Below, in pieces: positions 9,407-17,279 of a stretch of 64,000 nucleotides of DNA (position 1 is its first letter; each line of letters begins with the position of its first letter). The stretch comes from Streptomyces longispororuber (lineage in GTDB: Bacteria > Actinomycetota > Actinomycetes > Streptomycetales > Streptomycetaceae): positions 1-64,000 of the forward strand of contig NZ_JAMOLN010000026.1 in NCBI RefSeq assembly GCF_024448165.1. The letters are read 5' to 3'. The position numbers were made by a program, and so were the translations under genes. The notes under the pieces were generated by a model, which was given only the letters and a program-made list of their open reading frames with translations, searched no databases and was not told where the DNA came from.

Positions 9407-10540
9407 ATGGACCTGTACGAACACCAGGCAAGGGAACTCTTCGCGGAACACGGCATCTTGGTGCCGCAGGCCGAGGTCACCGCCTCGGCGAAGGAAGCCA
9501 GGGAGATCGCGCGCAGGCTCGGCGGCAAGGTCGTCGTCAAGGCACAGGTGAAGACCGGCGGTCGCGGAAAGGCCGGGGGCGTCAAGCTCGCCGCCGACCC
9601 GGCAGCCACCGAGATAACGGCGCGTCAGATCCTCGGCATGGACATCAAGGGCCACACCGTCCACACGGTGATGGTGGCCCAACCCGTCGACATCGAGAGC
9701 GAGTTCTACGTCTCGTACGTGCTCGACCGGGCGGCCGGCACCTTTCTCGCCATCGCCTCCGCCGAGGGCGGCATGGACATCGAGGAGGTCGCCGCCACCC
9801 GGCCCGAGGCCGTGGCCCGGGTCGCCATCGATCCGGCCAAGGGCGTCACGACCGCCAAGGCCGCACTGATCGCCGAGGCGGCCGGACTGCCGCCGCAGAC
9901 CGTCGACGTCCTCGTCCGCCTGTGGGAGGTGCTGACCCGCGAGGACGCCGTCCTCGTCGAGGTGAACCCGCTCGTGCGCACCCGGCAGGGGCAGATCCTC
10001 GCGCTCGACGGAAAGGTCACCCTCGACGACAACGCCCGCTTCCGCCAAACCCGTTGGGGTGCGGCGGACGTCGAGCACACGGATCCGCTGGAGGCCGAGG
10101 CGGCGGCCAAGGGACTCAACTACGTCAAGCTCGACGGCGAGGTGGGCATCATCGGCAACGGCGCGGGACTGGTGATGTCCACCCTCGACGTGGTCGCCGG
10201 CTGCGGCGCCAGGCCCGCCAACTTCCTCGACATCGGGGGCGGTGCCTCCGCCGGGACGATGGCCGACGGGCTGAACGTCATCCTCTCCGACCCGGCCGTC
10301 CGGTCCGTCTTCGTCAACGTCTTCGGCGGCATCACCGCCTGCGACGCGGTCGCCGACGGCATCGTCAAGGCCCTGGACAGCGTGCGGCTGACCAAGCCGC
10401 TCGTGGTCCGGCTCGACGGGAACAACGCCGAGCGCGGGCGGGCCATCCTCGACGCGGCCGCGCATCCACTGATCGAGCAGGCCACCACCATGGACGGCGC
10501 CGCGCGCCGCGCCGCCGACCTCGCCACCGCGACCGCCTGA
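9407..10540 (+). CDS. sucC: Succinyl-CoA synthetase beta subunit-like (ATP-grasp), oxalate-island copy
   Basis: This 377-residue protein matches the beta subunit of ADP-forming succinyl-CoA ligase: [31 protein letters not shown] (ATP-grasp), VEVNPL and the C-terminal FLDIGGGA and NVFGGI segments. The ATG at 9407 has AGGAG (9396-9400) in front; the longer open frame runs through the regulatory region and is not used. It is followed by its alpha partner after 11 bases and is transcribed away from frc. Placed here, it may regenerate succinyl-CoA as CoA donor for the transferase or act on another dicarboxylate. A housekeeping TCA-cycle role is also possible if no other copy exists in the genome. 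Confidence 0.85.
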   Translation: MDLYEHQARELFAEHGILVPQAEVTASAKEAREIARRLGGKVVVKAQVKTGGRGKAGGVKLAADPAATEITARQILGMDIKGHTVHTVMVAQPVDIESEFYVSYVLDRAAGTFLAIASAEGGMDIEEVAATRPEAVARVAIDPAKGVTTAKAALIAEAAGLPPQTVDVLVRLWEVLTREDAVLVEVNPLVRTRQGQILALDGKVTLDDNARFRQTRWGAADVEHTDPLEAEAAAKGLNYVKLDGEVGIIGNGAGLVMSTLDVVAGCGARPANFLDIGGGASAGTMADGLNVILSDPAVRSVFVNVFGGITACDAVADGIVKALDSVRLTKPLVVRLDGNNAERGRAILDAAAHPLIEQATTMDGAARRAADLATATA

Positions 10541-10551
10541 GGAGCCCGGAC

Positions 10552-11436
10552 ATGGCCATCTATCTCACCAAGGAGAGCAAGGTCCTCGTCCAGGGCATGA
10601 CCGGGGCCGAGGGCACCAAGCACACCCGCCGCATGATCGCCGCGGGCACGAACGTGGTCGGCGGCGTCAACCCCCGCAAGGCCGGCACCAGCGTCGACTT
10701 CGACGACCGGGCCGTCCCGGTCTTCGGCAGCGTCGCCGACGGCATGCGGGCCACCGGCGCCGACGTCACCGTCGTCTTCGTGCCGCCCGCGTTCGCCAAG
10801 GCGGCCGTCGTCGAGGCGGCCGACGCGGGCATCCCGCTCGCCGTCGTCATCACCGAGGGCATCCCGGTCCACGACTCCGTCGCCTTCACCGCGTACGCGC
10901 GGCGCAAGGGCACCCGGATCGTCGGCCCCAACTGCCCGGGACTGATCTCGCCCGGCCAGTCCAACGCGGGCATCATCCCCGCCGACATCACCAAGCAGGG
11001 CCGGATCGGCCTCGTCTCCAAGTCGGGCACCCTCACCTACCAACTCATGTACGAGCTGCGGGACATCGGCTTCACCTCGTGCGTCGGCATCGGCGGCGAC
11101 CCCGTCATCGGGACCACGCACATCGACTGCCTGGAAGCCTTCGAGAACGACCCCGAGACCGAACTCGTCGTCCTGATCGGCGAGATCGGCGGCGATGCCG
11201 AGGAGCGCGCCGCCGCCCACATCCGCGACCACGTCAGCAAGCCCGTCGTCGCCTACATCGCCGGGTTCACCGCGCCCGAGGGCAAGACCATGGGCCACGC
11301 CGGCGCCATCGTCTCCGGTTCGTCGGGCACGGCGCAGGCGAAGAAGGCGGCCCTGGAGGCCGTCGGCGTCCGCGTCGGGTCCACGCCGACGGAGACGGCC
11401 CGGCTGGTTCTCGACCGGCTCGCGGCCGATCAGTGA
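10552..11436 (+). CDS. sucD: Succinyl-CoA synthetase alpha subunit-like, oxalate-island copy
   Basis: This 294-residue protein carries the CoA-binding domain ([21 protein letters not shown]) and the ligase domain with [24 protein letters not shown] and [15 protein letters not shown]. His249 in the last motif is the phosphohistidine position. It follows the beta subunit gene by 11 bases with GGAG in the gap, so the two make one ligase. After its stop two stem-loops separate it from the aldehyde dehydrogenase gene. Its acid substrate is presumed to be succinate or a related dicarboxylate. Confidence 0.86.
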   Translation: MAIYLTKESKVLVQGMTGAEGTKHTRRMIAAGTNVVGGVNPRKAGTSVDFDDRAVPVFGSVADGMRATGADVTVVFVPPAFAKAAVVEAADAGIPLAVVITEGIPVHDSVAFTAYARRKGTRIVGPNCPGLISPGQSNAGIIPADITKQGRIGLVSKSGTLTYQLMYELRDIGFTSCVGIGGDPVIGTTHIDCLEAFENDPETELVVLIGEIGGDAEERAAAHIRDHVSKPVVAYIAGFTAPEGKTMGHAGAIVSGSSGTAQAKKAALEAVGVRVGSTPTETARLVLDRLAADQ

Positions 11437-11453
11437 CGCTTGTCATAGTCATC

Positions 11454-11512
11454 AACTCCCCATATCTGTAAGGGAGTTCGCGTACGGGAGGTGTCTCCTG
11501 GGCACCTCCCGT
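11454..11512 (+). terminator. Two consecutive stem-loops after the sucD-like gene
   Basis: The first stem pairs AACTCCC (11454-11460) with GGGAGTT (11472-11478). The second is a perfect 10-bp stem, ACGGGAGGTG (11484-11493) with CACCTCCCGT (11503-11512), loop 9 nt. No T-run follows, so this could be a GC-rich terminator, an mRNA-stabilising end, or a leader structure for the aldehyde dehydrogenase 59 bp further on. Confidence 0.5.
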
Positions 11513-11570
11513 CCACCAGGGAAATCATGCAAGCACCGCCCCCGACTGTGCACCGAGAGCGGAGAGAACC

Positions 11571-13112
11571 ATGGTCACCACCCTCAAGTCCGGTACGTCC
11601 TGGGACGACGCCTGGCAGCGCTGTCTCACCGTCGCCCCCGAGGCGTTCCGGGAGGATCGCGTCCTCAACCTCTGGAACGGCACCTGGCACGCCGACGGCC
11701 GTGCCCTGCCCGCGACCAGCCCGGTCGACGGCAGCCCGATCGCGGGTCCGCCGCGGCTCGACGCCGACACCGCGCACGGCGCCGTGCGCGCCGCCCTCGA
11801 CCAGCACCGCGCGTGGCGCCACATCGCCCTGCCCGAGCGCCGCGCCCGCGTCGCCGCCACCCTCGACGCCCTCACCCAGCACCGCGAACTGCTCGCCCTG
11901 TTGCTCGTCTGGGAGATCGGCAAGCCCTGGCGGCTGGCGACGGCGGACGTGGACCGGGCGATCGACGGCGTGCGCTGGTACGTCGACAACATCGACGACA
12001 TGCTGGGCGACCGGGCACCGCTGGACGGCCCGGTGTCGAACATCGCGAGCTGGAACTACCCGATGAGCGTGCTGGTGCACGCGATGCTGGTGCAGGCCCT
12101 CGCCGGCAACGCCGTGATCGCCAAGACCCCGACGGACGGCGGGGTCGCCTGCCTGACCCTGGCCAGTGCGCTCGCGGCCCGCGAAGGACTGCCGTTCACA
12201 CTGGTCAGCGGCAGCGGGGGAGAGCTGTCGCAGGCGCTGGTGCGGGCGCCGGAGATCGGCTGCGTGTCCTTCGTGGGCGGGCGGGACACCGGCGCCGCGG
12301 TGGCGACGGCGGTCGCGGACCTGGGCAAGCGGCACATCCTGGAGCAGGAGGGGCTGAACACCTGGGGCTTCTGGAACTTCAGCGACTGGGACAAGCTGAC
12401 GGCGACGGTCCCGAAGCTGTTCGACTACGGCAAGCAGCGCTGCACCGCCTACCCGCGGTTCGTCGTGCAGCGCGACTCCTTCGACGCCTTCCTCGACGCC
12501 TATCTGCCGGCCGTCCGCAGCCTGCGGATCGGCCACCCGCTCGCCGTGGACGATCCTCAGGACCCGTATCCTCAGCTGGACTTCGGGCCGCTGATCAACG
12601 CGGCGAAGGCGAAGGAGCTCACCGACCAGGTGAGCGAGGCCATCGGCCGGGGCGCCGTCCCGCTGCACCGCTCCGCGCCCGACCCCGACCGGTTCCTGCC
12701 GGGGCAGGACACGAGCGCGTACGTCCATCCCGTCACGCTGCTCGGGCCGCCGGCGTCGTCGCCGCTGCACCACGCGGAGCCGTTCGGGCCGGTGGACACG
12801 ATCGTGCTGGTGGACACGGAGGCGGAGCTGCTCGCGGCGATGAACGCCTCGAACGGTGCGCTGGTGGCGTCGTTGTCGACGGACGACGAGGCGACGTTCG
12901 CCCGGCTGGCCCCGCAGATCCGGGCCTTCAAGGTCGGTCAGGGCGGGCCGCGTTCGCGGGGTGACCGCGAGGAGCTGTTCGGCGGGTTCGGCGCCTCGTG
13001 GCGCGGCGCGTTCGTGGGCGGCGAGCTGCTCGTCCGCGCGGTCACCCAGGGACCGGCGGGGGAACGGCTGCCCGGCAACTTCCCCGCCTACACGACGACA
13101 CCGGAGGTCTGA
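11571..13112 (+). CDS. Aldehyde dehydrogenase-family protein in the oxalate island
   Basis: This 513-residue protein is an NAD(P)-dependent aldehyde dehydrogenase by fold: NIASWNYPMSVLVHAML, a glycine-containing FVGGRDTG motif, the base region LEQEGLNTW (Glu258) and the nucleophile region GKQRCTAYPRF (Cys291). The usual E-L-G-G is altered to E-Q-E-G, so the second glycine next to the substrate is missing. A start at 11571 (ATG after GAGAGAACC) gives the normal family length. Its substrate may be glyoxylate, glycolaldehyde or an acyl-CoA-derived aldehyde of the oxalate route; CoA-acylating activity (glyoxylate/oxalyl-CoA) is possible but unproven. It ends at a strong hairpin. Confidence 0.75.
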   Translation: MVTTLKSGTSWDDAWQRCLTVAPEAFREDRVLNLWNGTWHADGRALPATSPVDGSPIAGPPRLDADTAHGAVRAALDQHRAWRHIALPERRARVAATLDALTQHRELLALLLVWEIGKPWRLATADVDRAIDGVRWYVDNIDDMLGDRAPLDGPVSNIASWNYPMSVLVHAMLVQALAGNAVIAKTPTDGGVACLTLASALAAREGLPFTLVSGSGGELSQALVRAPEIGCVSFVGGRDTGAAVATAVADLGKRHILEQEGLNTWGFWNFSDWDKLTATVPKLFDYGKQRCTAYPRFVVQRDSFDAFLDAYLPAVRSLRIGHPLAVDDPQDPYPQLDFGPLINAAKAKELTDQVSEAIGRGAVPLHRSAPDPDRFLPGQDTSAYVHPVTLLGPPASSPLHHAEPFGPVDTIVLVDTEAELLAAMNASNGALVASLSTDDEATFARLAPQIRAFKVGQGGPRSRGDREELFGGFGASWRGAFVGGELLVRAVTQGPAGERLPGNFPAYTTTPEV

Positions 13113-13120
13113 CAGCGGCT

Positions 13121-13175
13121 GCGACGGGGTCCGTGCGACGCAGGGGGCGCTCCCCGCCGCTGCGGACCCCGTCGC
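13121..13175 (+). terminator. Hairpin terminator after the aldehyde dehydrogenase gene
   Basis: GCGACGGGGTCCG (13121-13133) pairs perfectly with CGGACCCCGTCGC (13163-13175) over 13 bp with a 29-nt loop. It lies 8 bp after the aldehyde dehydrogenase stop and faces the convergent GntR gene. Confidence 0.65.
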
Positions 13176-13275
13176 CGTGCCGCGGGGCGACGCCGTGGTC
13201 GCCTGCGTACACGCTTCGGGGGATTCAAGATCGACGACTGACGGTTTTGGGCCACGGCCGGATCGCGTCGACTGG

Positions 13276-13288
13276 ATACTGTGTACAG
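13276..13288. promoter_or_regulatory. Operator-like box in the convergent gap
   Basis: ATACTGTGTACAG resembles the island's ACTGTAT/CTGTATACAG family with one central change. It is located 55 bp past the 3' end of the GntR gene and is not in front of any visible gene. It may be an auxiliary site, part of an antisense promoter, or chance. Confidence 0.35.
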
Positions 13289-13342
13289 GATGGGTCTGGC
13301 AGCGGCAAGAGCTGTCACAGCAGTCGGGGCGGCCCGCCGCCG

Positions 13343-14038
13343 TCAGTCGCTCAGGCCGATGGCGGCGGCGATCTGCCGGCAGTAGAAGTCCGTGGTGCGC
13401 TGGGTGTGTTGGCGCATCAGCGCCTCGGAGCGGTCCGGGTCGCCCTCGGCGATGGCCTCGATGATCAGTGCGTGCTCGCTCCAGGCGTCCTTGCCGCGGG
13501 GCTTGGCGATCGGCGTGTAGTACCAGCGCACCCGCTGGTCGACCTGCGGGATCAGCTCGGCGAGGACCGCGTTGCGCGAGAGGTGCGTGATGTGGGTGTG
13601 CAGTGCGGCGTTGGCCTCGACGATCGCCCGGGCGTCGTCGGCGGCGAGCGCGGCGATGCCCGCCTCCTGCAGCTCCCAGAGCCGGGCGACGTCCTGCGCC
13701 GACGCGTGCTGGGCCGCGCCGCGCGCCGAGTAGGTCTCCAACACAGCCCGCACGCCGAGGAGTTGGGTGCACTCCTCGACGGTCGGCGCGTGCACGTACG
13801 CGCCCTGGGCGGGGCGCAGGTCGACCCATCCGGCCGCCTGCAGGCGTTGCAGTGCCTCGCGCACCGGCTGCCGGCTCACCCCGAGGTGCTCGGCGAGGTC
13901 GGCCTCGACCAGGTGCTGGCCGGGGGTGAGGGTGCCATTGATGATCATCTCGATCAGGGCGTCGTAGACGGCCTGGCGGAGCGGGACCGGCCGGGAGATC
14001 GGGCCGCGGGCGGCCATGGCCATGGGCGTCTCGGGCAT
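13343..14038 (-). CDS. GntR-family transcriptional regulator with FCD ligand domain; probable oxalate-island regulator
   Basis: This 231-residue regulator has an N-terminal winged helix (RQAVYDALIEMIINGTLTPG, EADLAEHLGVSRQPVREALQRLQAAGWV) and a C-terminal all-helical FCD domain (VRAVLETYSARGAA, ANAALHTHITHLSRN, SEHALIIEAIAEGD), whose Asp/His residues usually bind a metal and an organic acid. The start at MPETP (14038) has GGAGGGG about 8 nt upstream; an earlier ATG at 14056 has no comparable site. FadR-type proteins bind short palindromes with a GTA-TAC core, and such boxes lie at several island promoters including the divergent region at 14219. The ligand is probably oxalate, glyoxylate or a CoA ester (inference). 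Activator or repressor role is unknown. Confidence 0.88.
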   Translation of the reverse strand: MPETPMAMAARGPISRPVPLRQAVYDALIEMIINGTLTPGQHLVEADLAEHLGVSRQPVREALQRLQAAGWVDLRPAQGAYVHAPTVEECTQLLGVRAVLETYSARGAAQHASAQDVARLWELQEAGIAALAADDARAIVEANAALHTHITHLSRNAVLAELIPQVDQRVRWYYTPIAKPRGKDAWSEHALIIEAIAEGDPDRSEALMRQHTQRTTDFYCRQIAAAIGLSD

Positions 14039-14061
14039 GAAGAGCCCCTCCCTCATAGGGT

Positions 14062-14078
14062 TCTGACGTTCCGTCAGA
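14062..14078. promoter_or_regulatory. Inverted repeat in the GntR gene leader
   Basis: TCTGACG (14062-14068) and CGTCAGA (14072-14078) are perfect 7-bp arms with a 3-nt spacer, just upstream of the GntR ribosome site. A related sequence, TGACGGCCCGTCA, occurs at 33209-33221 in front of an unrelated gene, so this may be a general regulatory box and not an oxalate operator. Confidence 0.45.
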
Positions 14079-14218
14079 TCTCGGGATACCGACTTTAGTA
14101 TGCAGTAGACAGTCGCGGGCCGGGGGTGTCTCGCCGTGGCGGGTGTGCCCGGAGCGGGCCTCGTAAAGGAAATCCAAAGGGCTCCGTCGTACCCCTGGCG
14201 CCAGGAAGTGCATCCGAA

Positions 14219-14230
14219 ATACTGTATGCA
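14219..14230. promoter_or_regulatory. Operator box(es) between GntR and the acyl-CoA dehydrogenase-like gene
   Basis: ATACTGTATGCA (14219-14230) carries the island half-site 44 bp before the start of the plus-strand gene. A weaker relative, AGTATGCAGT (14098-14107), lies nearer the GntR gene. Both share TATGCA and sit in a divergent promoter region, consistent with autoregulation plus control of the neighbour. Confidence 0.55.
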
Positions 14231-14273
14231 ATCAACGTACCGCATCAGATGCCGCTCACGAGGGGGTCGCCCC

Positions 14274-15059
14274 GTGTCGTACCGCACCGCTCTCACGCAC
14301 GTCCTGTCCGACGTCGTCGCGCCGCGCGCGGAAGTGACCCGAGCGCGGGGCGCCTTCCCGCGCCACGCCGTGACGGCGCTCGGCACCGCCGGGCTCCTCG
14401 GGCTCACCGTCGCCACCGAACTCGGCGGCGGCGGACGGGGGTTGACGGAGGCCGCCGCCGTGGTCGAACGCACCGCCCGGGCCTGTCCGGCGACCGCCGC
14501 CGTGCTGCAGGCGCACTACGCCGCCGTGGCTGTCGTCGAGGAGTACGGCGATCCCTGGCTGCGCGGCGAGATCGCCGCCGGCCGACACCTGTGCAGCCTC
14601 GCGCTGGCCGAGGACGACGCCGGGGAGCCGGGCGTCGGCACCTCGCTCCTGTCGCCGCACGGCACCGCCGAACAGGGCGGCGGGGTCGTGGCCCTGTGCG
14701 CCCGCAAGCACCAGGTCGTGGCGGCGGGGGAGGCCGACCTCTACCTCTGGTCGTCGCGGCCGGTCGCGGCGCGTGACGGGCTGAGTCTGTGGGCGGTCCC
14801 GGCGCACGCCCCCGACCTGTTCGTCCCGGCGCGCCCCGGCCGCTCCGGCCCGCCCGGCAGTGCCACCTCCACGGTGCTCGCGGACCCCGCGTTCGTCCCC
14901 GCGGAGGCGCTGCTCGGCGAGGACGGCGGCGGGCTCGACATCCTGCTGCGCACGGTGCTGCCGTGGCTCATCGAACTGCGGGCGGCCTGCGGCGCGGACG
15001 AGGCGGCCGGGGACGCGGGTCGCGCACCCGAGGCCGGAGTCTCGCTCGCCGCGTCGTGA
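14274..15059 (+). CDS. Short acyl-CoA dehydrogenase-like protein lacking the C-terminal domain
   Basis: The GTG start at 14274 has GAGGGGG about 10 nt upstream. The 261 residues show an N-terminal helical ACAD region (FPRHAVTALGTAGLLGLTVATELGG, ARACPATAAVLQAHYAAV) and a middle beta-domain ending near GEDGGGLDILLRTVLPWL. Full-length enzymes of this family have about 380 residues and end in a helical domain that carries the catalytic glutamate and part of the FAD site. That domain is absent here, and the chain ends in an Asp/Ala-rich tail. The following DNA to 15204 does not restore it. It may be a degenerate remnant, a binding protein, or half of a two-part enzyme. It probably answers to the GntR regulator. 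Confidence 0.65.
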   Translation: MSYRTALTHVLSDVVAPRAEVTRARGAFPRHAVTALGTAGLLGLTVATELGGGGRGLTEAAAVVERTARACPATAAVLQAHYAAVAVVEEYGDPWLRGEIAAGRHLCSLALAEDDAGEPGVGTSLLSPHGTAEQGGGVVALCARKHQVVAAGEADLYLWSSRPVAARDGLSLWAVPAHAPDLFVPARPGRSGPPGSATSTVLADPAFVPAEALLGEDGGGLDILLRTVLPWLIELRAACGADEAAGDAGRAPEAGVSLAAS

Positions 15060-15121
15060 ACGAGCTGCAGGAACGCGGGTGTTGGGGCCCGGATCCCGTC
15101 CAGGCCCTTTACTTTCGGCTT

Positions 15122-15142
15122 CTGTATACAGAAACCTGTATG
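15122..15142. promoter_or_regulatory. GntR-type operator upstream of the formate dehydrogenase operon
   Basis: CTGTATACAG (15122-15131) is a perfect 10-bp palindrome and is followed at once by CCTGTATG (15135-15142), another copy of the half-site. It lies 63 bp before the first formate dehydrogenase gene, in its only upstream gap. Confidence 0.65.
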
Positions 15143-15204
15143 GGGTAGTGCCACAGTCTCCAGCGCCTCTCGCCGGAGACCCGCATGACGGAGGCGAAGC
15201 GATC

Positions 15205-15678
15205 ATGACGACCAGCGGTACGGACGTGTCGGTCGAGAGCGTGGTCAGGAGAGCCGCGGCCGCACACCGCGCCGAACGCGGCGCGCTGCTGCCCGTACTC
15301 CACGCGGTGCAGGCCGAGTTGGGCTGCGTACCGCAGGAGGCCATCCCGGTCCTCGCCGACGAGTTCAACCTCTCCCGCGCCGACGTCCACGGAGTGGTGA
15401 CCTTCTACCACGACTTCCGCCGCGAACCCGCGGGTCGCAGCACGGTCCGCATCTGCCGGGCCGAAGCCTGCCAGGCGCTCGGCGCGAACCGCCTGGTCAG
15501 CTACGCACGCGAGGCCGGAACCCCGGTCGGGGAGACCTCCGCCGACGGCGCGGTCACCGTCGAACAGGTCTTCTGCCTCGGCAACTGCGCCCTCGGCCCG
15601 TCGGTGGAGGTCGACGGCCGGCTGCACGGCCGGGTCAGCCCCGAACGGCTCGGCGCGCTCCTCAACGGAACGGTGTGA
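15205..15678 (+). CDS. fdsG: NAD-dependent formate dehydrogenase gamma subunit (NuoE-like, [2Fe-2S])
   Basis: This 157-residue protein is NuoE-like. It has a helical N-terminus (AERGALLPVLHAVQAELG, SRADVHGVVTFYHDF) and a thioredoxin-like [2Fe-2S] domain whose four cysteines lie in CRAEAC and CLGNC. In soluble NAD-dependent formate dehydrogenases this subunit passes electrons next to the flavoprotein. It heads the G-B-A-D operon and is preceded by the CTGTATACAG operator. Its stop overlaps or nearly touches the next start. In the island it serves the oxidation of formate freed from formyl-CoA. Confidence 0.9.
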   Translation: MTTSGTDVSVESVVRRAAAAHRAERGALLPVLHAVQAELGCVPQEAIPVLADEFNLSRADVHGVVTFYHDFRREPAGRSTVRICRAEACQALGANRLVSYAREAGTPVGETSADGAVTVEQVFCLGNCALGPSVEVDGRLHGRVSPERLGALLNGTV

Positions 15679-15680
15679 CG

Positions 15681-17279
15681 ATGCAGAACCCGACCATCGT
15701 GTACGTCCCGCGCGACTCGGCGGCCCGCTCGGTCGGTGCCGACGAGGTCGCCGCCGCACTCCAACAGGCCAGTGAGCAGGGCGAGTTCGCCATCGAAGTG
15801 GTGCGCAACGGATCGCGCGGCGCACTCTGGCTCGAACCGCTCGTCGAGGTCGTCACCGAGCAGGGCCGCATCGGCTACGGCCCGGTGACCGCCGACGACG
15901 TACCAGGACTGCTCGCCGCCGGTCTGCTCACCGGCGGCGACCATCCGCTGCGCCTCGGCCGCGTCGACCAACTCCCCTGGCTGGCACGGCAGAACAGGGT
16001 CACCTTCGCCCGCGTCGGCGTCATCGACCCGCTCTCGCCCGAGGACTACGTCGCCCACGGCGGCCTGCGCGGCCTGCGCGCCGCCCTCGCGCTCGACCCC
16101 GCCGACGTCGTCGCCCAGGTCACCGAGTCCGGACTGCGCGGCCGCGGCGGCGCCGGATTCCCGGCCGGCATCAAGTGGAAGACCGTCCTCGAGTGCCAGG
16201 GCGAGGGGGCTGACCTCAAGTTCATCTGCTGCAACGCCGACGAGGGCGACAGCGGCACCTTCGCCGACCGCATGGTCATGGAGGGCGACCCGTTCCTGCT
16301 CATCGAGGGCATGGCGATCGCCGCACACGCCGTCGGCGCGAGCGAGGGCTACATCTACCTGCGCTCCGAGTACCCCGACGCCATCGCCACCATGAACGCG
16401 GCCATCGAGATCGCCCACGGCCAGGGCTGGCTCGGCAAGGGCGTCCTGGGCTCGACGCTCGACTTCGACCTGAGGGTCCGGGTCGGCGCGGGCGCGTACA
16501 TCTGCGGCGAGGAGACCTCCATGCTGGACAGCCTGGAGGGCAAGCGCGGCATGGTCCGCGCGAAGCCGCCGATCCCCGCGATCGAGGGCCTCTTCGGCAA
16601 ACCGACCGTCGTCAACAACGTCCTCACCCTCACCACCGTCCCCGTCGTCCTCGCCGACGGGCCCAAGGCCTACCAGGACCTCGGCGTCGGCCGCTCCCGC
16701 GGCACCCAGGTCTTCCAGCTCGGCGGCAACATCAAGCGCGGCGGCATCGTCGAGACCGCCTTCGGCATCACCCTGCGCGAATTGATCGAGGACTACGGCG
16801 GCGGCACCCTCAGCGGCCGCCCCGTCCGCACCGCCCAGGTCGGCGGACCGCTCGGCGCGTACCTGCCGGTGGAACAGTTCGACCTGCCGATGGACTACGA
16901 GGCGTTCGCCGAGGCCGGCGCGATGCTCGGGCACGGCGGCGTCGTGGTCTTCGACGACTCCGTGGACATGGCCGCACAGGCCCGGTTCGCCATGGAGTTC
17001 TGCGCCGAGGAGTCCTGCGGCAAGTGCACCCCCTGCCGGGTCGGCGCCGTCCGCGGCGTCGAAGTGATCGACCGCATCGTCGCCGGCACCCACCGGGACG
17101 AGAACCTGGCCCTGCTCGAAGACCTCTGCGACCTGATGACCGACGGCTCGCTGTGCGCGATGGGCGGACTGACCCCCATGCCGGTGCGCAGCGCCCTCGC
17201 CCACTTCCCCGACGACTTCCTGGGCGGCCGCAAGCTGCTCGACATCACGCCCGTACACAGGACGGAGGGCACGGCATGA
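15681..17279 (+). CDS. fdsB: NAD-dependent formate dehydrogenase beta subunit (NuoF-like, FMN, NAD site)
   Basis: This is a NuoF-type diaphorase of 532 residues. The NAD/FMN region contains GRGGAGFPAGIKW and CNADEGDSGTFADR, and the C-terminus binds a [4Fe-4S] cluster through ESCGKCTPCRVG. The N-terminal 120 residues form a thioredoxin-like extension as in FdsB. I place the start at ATG 15681, about 10 nt after GGAACGG; a GTG at 15675 overlapping the previous stop is an alternative two residues longer. It takes electrons from the molybdenum subunit to NAD+. The ATGA overlap with the next gene shows tight coupling. Confidence 0.9.
   Translation: MQNPTIVYVPRDSAARSVGADEVAAALQQASEQGEFAIEVVRNGSRGALWLEPLVEVVTEQGRIGYGPVTADDVPGLLAAGLLTGGDHPLRLGRVDQLPWLARQNRVTFARVGVIDPLSPEDYVAHGGLRGLRAALALDPADVVAQVTESGLRGRGGAGFPAGIKWKTVLECQGEGADLKFICCNADEGDSGTFADRMVMEGDPFLLIEGMAIAAHAVGASEGYIYLRSEYPDAIATMNAAIEIAHGQGWLGKGVLGSTLDFDLRVRVGAGAYICGEETSMLDSLEGKRGMVRAKPPIPAIEGLFGKPTVVNNVLTLTTVPVVLADGPKAYQDLGVGRSRGTQVFQLGGNIKRGGIVETAFGITLRELIEDYGGGTLSGRPVRTAQVGGPLGAYLPVEQFDLPMDYEAFAEAGAMLGHGGVVVFDDSVDMAAQARFAMEFCAEESCGKCTPCRVGAVRGVEVIDRIVAGTHRDENLALLEDLCDLMTDGSLCAMGGLTPMPVRSALAHFPDDFLGGRKLLDITPVHRTEGTA

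Noticed and set aside
14274-15204. A frameshift restoring a full-length acyl-CoA dehydrogenase
   Set aside because: The other frames up to the formate dehydrogenase start show no C-terminal ACAD signature.
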